64,000 bases of DNA from Rhodamnia argentea (lineage: Eukaryota; Streptophyta; Magnoliopsida; Myrtales; Myrtaceae), in the NCBI RefSeq assembly GCF_020921035.1, contig NC_063151.1:23132934-23196933 (forward strand). The letters are read 5' to 3'. The notes below the pieces were generated by a model that did not search any database, was not told the origin of the DNA, and worked only from the letters and a program-made list of their open reading frames with translations. This document shows, piece after piece, positions 57,975 to 64,000 of the stretch. How positions within the stretch are numbered: the first letter of the stretch is position 1; each line of letters starts with the position of its first letter. A program made the translations under genes and the position numbers.

Positions 57975-58619
57975 ATCTTTTCCTCTTCGGAATCAGAAGT
58001 TTAGCATCCTGGTTTGCTGTTGCTGTTGCTGTTGCTGGTGGGTATAGAAGGCTCCTGTTTTCTGGGTTCTTTTTGCTTCGTATAGGACCGTATTCCGGGC
58101 CGGTTCCCGCACATTAGATTGAGTTCGGCAATTACTTGCTTTCAATCTAGCGCTGTAGATCGGAAGTAAGGCATCGGTACCGGGATCACAAGATTCCTAA
58201 CCCGTTGTTGTCCTTATGATTATCGCCATGTTTTGTCACAAACTCTCAATTGCAGGTACAGAGACGATCTCGGACGACATGTCCAAAGTTCAGGCGAGAG
58301 CATTCAGAGTAATGTCGGAATCTGAACTCGATCTCTCGCCGGTCGTGGGAAATCAAGCCTGCGCGTGAATTACTCCCCTTCAATTTCGCCGAAGTTCAGA
58401 GGGCATCATCAGAGCAAATCTCAGTTTTAAGTTGATTTATCAGATTCGGTTATTTATTAGTCGATATTTGACAGCTTTGTACTTTCATCTTTTCAAGCTC
58501 TGGTACTACTCCTAGTACTACCACTTTCATATATGTGCTAGCAAGATCCTCGTACATCGTACTTGTACGTGCGCAAGACTATTTCAGTCTTACTATTGTA
58601 GATATTGTTGTCGACATGG

Positions 58620-59365
58620 AGCTCTAAAGCGTGTCCAAACACCGTGAAGGATTTTCCGTTGGTTAGAAAATATTTTCCGTTGATCACGTATTTTTTTGGC
58701 CCTCCAAACACTAGAAATTGGAGAAAAAGAAATTTTTTTTCATAAAACAAACGGAGCCTAAAATGAAAACTCAATATATATAATGGAAACATTCATCGAC
58801 CCATTTAGACCCTGTTTGTTTTGCGAAAAATGTCGTATTTCTAAAATGTGCATTCAAGCGAGTCATTTTCCTTATCGTCATTTTCTCGAGAAAATGACGA
58901 TGTTTTTTTATGTTTGTTAAAATCTGAAATGAACTAGAAAAGATTTTCTGTCATTTAATATGAAAAATTCGGTTTGATTTTCCTTGTTGCATTCACTTTA
59001 ATAGTTTTTATAATTCTATTTGAAAATCAAAATTTTAATTTTTTGCCATTTTTATTTTTTTTCTTTTTCTTTTCTTTCTTTTTCAATTTCCTTCTTCTTT
59101 GGCAGGTTGCTGGCCAGGGGGACCAGCCCTAGGTGAGGTGGAGCCTCGAACCTCGTTGATGTGGCGAGCTCATCCGAGCCTCACTCACGGGCCTCGCCGC
59201 GGGCAAGCGGTTGTGGCCGGTCGAAAATATTTTTCTCACTTTTGAAGGAATTTTTTTTTATGGGTACAAAATATTTTTCTTGATTAGCTTATTTCGGCAA
59301 ACCAAACACCAAAAAATTCGAAAATTATTTTTTTGAAAATTATTTTTCGCGAAAAAAACTCCAAC
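58620..59365. mobile_element. MITE-like repeats with GC-rich core
   Basis: From about 58800 the left arm has CCCTGTTTGTTTTGCGAAAAATG. Near 59300-59360 the inverted CAAACCAAACACC and ATTTTTCGCGAAAAAAA appear. The core at 59100-59225 is GC-rich. Just upstream (58630-58760) is a smaller block between CCAAACACCGTG and AAACAAACGGAGCC. Boundaries are approximate. Confidence 0.45.
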
Positions 59366-59686
59366 GCAATATTTTGAGCACGTGAAATGATATGAATTAG
59401 GGCATAACAGCCTTTATTTAGAAATCCGATGAACGCCCCCCATGTGACTGCACAACGACAATCCAACCAGCGATTCAACTGGCAGAGAAATCGATGTTTC
59501 GTTCACGCGGGAGTCCGCTATCCCTTTCGACACTAAAGATCTTATAATCGCATCCTCATTCTCAGCACAGAGAAACGCTAATTCCGGGTCACCGGGCTAT
59601 CGTAGAACAACCAAGCACTCGATGTACACAGCCTACCAAGATGATCTAGTAATTACTGATGCACGGGGCAGAGAGGCGTTAGAAAC

Positions 59687-61640
59687 TTAATCGGCGAAGA
59701 GCCTGTTCTGATCCGTTTGGTCGTCGAGTGGCTCTAAATAAGTCGCGAAAGAGGCTTCGCAAGCCGGCATGTTAGGAGGAGGGCTCCGGATGCTCGTCTC
59801 CGGAGTCCCGCCATTCTTCACTATCATCACCGTGCTCATGCCCCAACTCAGGTGTCGATCCAAATGGCAATGCCAAAACCATACTCCTGTCGCATTTCAT
59901 TAAGAAGAAAAAAAAAAACAAAAAAAACTTAAGCATCTCCATTTGATACTTCAGTTTTCTACTGGCAAGAAATGTCGCGAGATGAACTCACCTGGGTTGC
60001 TCGCTTTGAATCTGATGGTAACCCATCCGTTCTTGGGTACTCCGATCGTGTTCACTTCCAACGGGTCGTCGTAGTTATACGTCAATGGGTCGGTGTTGTT
60101 GTCGAAGTTCCCGTAGCCCGACCCCATGACGTAGAAACTGTACCCGTGGAGGTGCATCGGATGGTTTTCCGACGCGTTCAACACCTCGGTGCCTTGGAAT
60201 GTCATCTCCACTTCCTCGTTGTACTCCAGCATCTTCACCTTGGTCGCCTGTATCGGCACCGTTGTGTTGAAGGGCAGATCCGATTGCGTGAAGTTGAACA
60301 TCGTCGGGGGCCAGTTGGGGAAATCCAGGGTGTAGTATCCGCTCAAGTTCCTGGTTCATTTTATTGATGATTCATAGGCTTAAAGGATCCATCATCCAAG
60401 AAATTGAAGTTCTAGTAATAGTGTATGCATACCTGTAGTAGGCAAGAAGTACATCAGTTGAGGGGTTCAGAAAACTTATGTTGTTCAAGCTTGACGAGAG
60501 CCGATTCCCGTTAATCCCTTCGCACGATGCGTTCGGGCAGAGGATCTGATTCATCTCGACCGTGATGTACATCTTCGTGGTCACGTTCATCGGCACGTCT
60601 ACGGGGTGCTCCGCGCTGGCCAGGCTCCTTAGCTTCCCCAAAAATATGTCCGCCGCTATGAAGTCCTCGTACGTGGGCAAGCTATGAGGGAAGACGGGAT
60701 TGGCCGGGGCAGTGTTGTTGCCGCTGTACATGAAAATGGCAGTGACATTGGTTTTGTCGTAGTCCGTGACGTCCGGCCGGGCAGAGTCGTACTGCCTGAT
60801 GGCAAGGTAATAGTGGCCCGGGGCCTGGTTCATCGTGACCAGCACGTCCATGGTCTGCCCGGGGCTTATCACGATGAAGTCCACCGTCACGGGCTTGACA
60901 TAATTGCCGTCCAATCCCACCACGGTCATGTTGTGCTCGGCGATTGCGAGGAAGAGTTCCGCGTTCATGTCTGCGTTCACGATGCGGACGAGGTAGGTCT
61001 TGCCGTAATCGACCACCCTGCGGTACGTCGAATCTGCGAGCCAGGAAAAAAACAGCCGATCGCTAGCTTAGTTTGGTAGTTTGGTTTCCGACCAAGTGTC
61101 CCTCGCAGCTCTCTATTAGGACATTTCGAGTTTGATTTCATGGCTTACTTTTTGAGCAGTTGGCAAAATCGCCGGGTTGACCGTTGATCACGTAAGAAAC
61201 GGAACGAGGAGTGTCTGCCCCGGTTACCATGTCCTCGGCGACTTCTTGGTTAACATCGGCCGTGTACCATGATCCTGAGAGACGTCCGAGATTGTGGACA
61301 AGGACAAAAAGGATTCGCAATTCAAATTGAGATTGCAAAAAAGATTCATAAGTTAACATATCTGAAACTTTTTCGATAACACCAAGTCGACTCACCGAGA
61401 ACGATGATCTCTTCGTCATCGGGTGCAGTATAAGGATAGGAGGTTCCATCGCCAGGGTAGATCACTATGGCTCCGTGGACGCTTGATCGGGTCCAATCGC
61501 TGTGCGCGTGCCACCAGAGAGTTCCTTCTTCCTTTGAGAAAATGACCTCGTACGTGAAGTTAGTCCCTGGCTGTATTGGACATTGGGTGACGTATTCCGG
61601 ACCATCCGACCATGGATTCCTGGGCTGCTTCACGCCGTGC
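59687..61640 (-). CDS. Laccase (LAC14/LAC15-like), 3' part
   Basis: Secreted multicopper oxidase of the cell wall that oxidises monolignols or other phenolics. Five exons read on the minus strand: 61640-61396, 61274-61149, 61033-60433, 60350-59992 and 59886-59687, about 509 codons. Copper motifs: HG of the first HWHG (its first half lies in a missing exon), [19 protein letters not shown] and [12 protein letters not shown]. The residue ten after the T1 cysteine is Met, as in the LAC14/15 group from memory. Many NxT/NxS sites (NVTAIF, NASCEG, NNISF) fit secretion. The expected 5' exons with signal peptide are not found between 61641 and 64000, so the preceding intron exceeds 2.3 kb or the gene is 5'-truncated. 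Confidence 0.9.
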
Positions 61641-62986
61641 CTGTGAAACAATTTGATTAAGCGCAAACTATTGCAGTTGAGGTAGAAAAATTTCTGAGAT
61701 AAAATTGAAAAAGGAAGAGGATTACTCCTTGCATTTAATATAGGAAGGTGAAATGGTCTCACATATATCAAACATTATAAATAACTCAATGACATCAGCA
61801 ACTCGTGGACCTAACAAATTTCCTGTACCTGAGTACGTCATAAATTGAATCTCAACATAGGTCTGCGTCACCCTCCCGGGGTTCGCGGAAATTAGGGTTT
61901 CCGGTCGCCGACGTGTAGTTTGACATCAGTTAGTCATCACCAACATTAATGTTGTGAAGTGCTTAATTGTTGGTCAACGATCTTAATTTGGTCTGACTAA
62001 CGGTTGGACGTCTCCATCTTAAATTTCATCGTGTCATACTTAGTTTCAGCGATTGATGTTATACTTTCATTTAATGCTGGAACGTTTCTTACAATAGTGT
62101 AACTTCAATGATTGATATTGCACTTTTATTCAATAAGGACCCTTTTTTTTTTTTGTTAATGAATTGCCCGTTGCGGTTCCCAATGAAAAATACTCATTAT
62201 ATATACACACACACAAATACACACCTGAATAATTTTGGCATGTTGGTCGAGCCCCACGAATTGAAAGATAAAAATAAACTGTATGGTATCAATGGTCACC
62301 TATTATTGAACCCGTATATTCATCATCAGAGTCGCACGTGCCTACTTTTAGGCGACATGTGTCAATAGTGACCACGAAGTCAATGGCATGACTAGGAAAA
62401 TTGATATAGCGCATACCCAAATCCCAGATCAAATGGAAATGAGATCAACTCATGTGAATCAAGCTAAGGGCTATTCCAAGGTTTGGATCCATATCCTGCC
62501 CAGTGGAATTAAGCCCTAAATAGTCTGTATGATGGATTGATCCAAGTCTCGGACAACCCGATACAGATCGATGATGGCTTGACCAGGGTCCTCAAATGGT
62601 CTCGTCCGTGATGGCAGATGAGTATATTGGTCGAGACGTCAATGAAATTCTGATATCTATAACCTAACGATATTCAACCTCACAAATGATTTGCTGTGAG
62701 GAACTTTTTTAGGTAATAACATTTTGCAAATGGATAATGTATTTGTGGAGCAACCGAACTAGACATCCCGGCTTGTCGTTCGATTCAATACCCAAATCAC
62801 ATCAAAACAACCCACGTTAGAAGCAGCATGGTTGATGATCTTAGTTTGTCTAGACCCAACCATCAAGACGCACCCAATCAATAATTAGATAATATTATAT
62901 TTTCCTCTTTAGTTACGATGTACTACGAAACTAGTGATAAGTATCTTTTGACGCATGGCCAATTGACCAATTAAAACAATAGCCTA
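61641..62986. other. Laccase intron or upstream sequence
   Basis: AT-rich with an AC tract at 62193-62217. I searched it for the HWHG exon and the signal-peptide exon on the minus strand and found neither. Confidence 0.45.
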
Positions 62987-63921
62987 AGGGCGCGCATGGC
63001 AACACTTCCGCTTCAAAAATCAACTTCTGGCTAAAAGTTGATTTTTTTACTTCTACTCAGAAGCGTAAGTTGATTTTTCTATTTCTATTCCAGAAGTTGA
63101 TTTCCGATCGGAGAAATTCATTTGATAATGGTTGAAAATTTCTACTTCTGAAATATTTTCAACACAAAATCTTCTATGAAGAATTATTGACGGTGGCCAA
63201 AAAATTGCTACTTCATTTTTGAACTTTTTAAATTTCTTTTTAAAAAATAAATTTTAATATTAAAAATGTTATTTACAATTTTAAAATAAAAAAAATTATT
63301 TATTTTTTACTTCGGCAGTAGAGGTCAGCAATTAATTGTGGTGGCGGGCGGTGCGGTGATCGACGGTTGGTGATGGGGCGCGATGGCGGCGGTGGCAGCG
63401 ATTGGTGTTTGGTCGCGGGTGGCGGTCGGCGATGGTGGTGGGTGGCGGTTGGCGATGGTCGGCGATTGTTGATGGCCATGGGCAACAACTGGTGGAGGTT
63501 GGGGATGAGCGGGGGCCAGTGGTGGTTGGTTGTTGGTAGTGTGTAGCATCGGTCCCAGGTAGCAGTGCATGATGGTCAGCGGTGGGCAGCGGTGGAGGTC
63601 GGAGGAGGCGGGCGTGAGCGAAAAGAGGCCGATGGTCTAATGAAAAAATGGTGAGATGAAAAGGACTTCTTGATTATTTTTTTTTCCAAAAAAGCATTTC
63701 TTGAGTTTTTTTTTTTTTGGCCAACAAGTATTTCTTGAGTTGATAAGCAATTTTTTAAACTTATCAAATTGAGAGCAAAACATGTAGAAATTTCTTTAAG
63801 CAGTAAAAACTTTTACCAAATGGATTTCCGCTTCGGAAGTTAAATTACCAAACGGATTTCTGTTTCAAAAGCACTTTTGAAGCAGAAATTCACTTCTAGA
63901 AATGTTACCATATGCATCCTA
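62987..63921. mobile_element. MITE-like element with inverted ends and GC-rich core
   Basis: The left end GGGCGCGCATGGCAACACTTC and the reversed right end AGGATGCATATGGTAACATTTC are imperfect terminal inverted repeats. Many words such as CTTCTGGCTAAAAG and AGAAGTTGATTT recur inverted in the arms. The core at 63330-63620 is GC-rich with repeated GGCGGTGG, and its His/Pro-rich frames are compositional. CCTAA flanks both ends but is too short to be conclusive. A hAT-like origin is inferred. Confidence 0.55.
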
Positions 63922-64000
63922 AATTTTATCTTAGGAAGAACAAAAAAATTGAAGAAGAAGCGGGTCGGATTCAATTGGGGACTTGCATCGAAATGACCCA

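Noticed and set aside
63300-63570. Pro/His/Thr-rich minus-strand frames
   Set aside because: Translation of GGTGGCGG-type repeats in a MITE core.

Overview
This is a plant nuclear window. The genes have many short introns with GT-AG borders, and the spacers are AT-rich with GA/CT microsatellites and small MITE-like elements. The gene families (TAR/alliinase aminotransferase, Gnk2-type cysteine-rich proteins, RPS2/RPS5-like NLR, multicopper laccase) point to a eudicot. A woody rosid, possibly Myrtales, is plausible, but the sequence alone does not prove it.

Layout of genes: (1) 108-1986 minus, 5' part of a TAR3/TAR4-like aminotransferase, cut by the left edge. (2) 4151-4723 plus, a tiny gene for the small subunit of serine palmitoyltransferase. 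(3) 6807-13885 minus, an 11-exon mitochondrial-carrier gene of the S-adenosylmethionine carrier group. (4) 17165-19740 plus, a choline/ethanolamine kinase, followed by two broken copies of its exons. (5) 25367-28562 plus, a DUF789 gene. (6) 31207-33906 plus, an intronless CC-NBS-LRR resistance gene. (7) 34936-38107 plus, a DHRS12-like short-chain dehydrogenase. (8) 39975-44950, three decayed Gnk2 (DUF26) copies. (9) 45749-48822 plus, a Rab7 GTPase. (10) 51077-52838 minus, a conserved two-exon membrane protein. (11) 59687-61640 minus, the 3' part of a laccase whose 5' exons are not seen before the right edge.

The spacers hold most of the unusual material: a MULE-type MITE with a perfect 9-bp target duplication (22889-23426), a tRNA-derived SINE with a perfect 17-bp target duplication (41336-41581), several foldback elements with long inverted arms (14514-15098, 28905-29406, 62987-63921), a dispersed TIR repeat present twice (15130-15631 and 53716-54486), a fragment of mitochondrial mttB in nuclear DNA (50252-50367), and a MIR-like hairpin with no family I recognise (57858-57974). 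That hairpin is the best candidate for something undescribed.

The genes are unrelated housekeeping and defence functions in ordinary plant order. There is no operon-like or cluster logic beyond the local duplications at the choline kinase and Gnk2 loci. Exon borders were read by hand from splice motifs, reading phase and family knowledge, so each needs transcript support.
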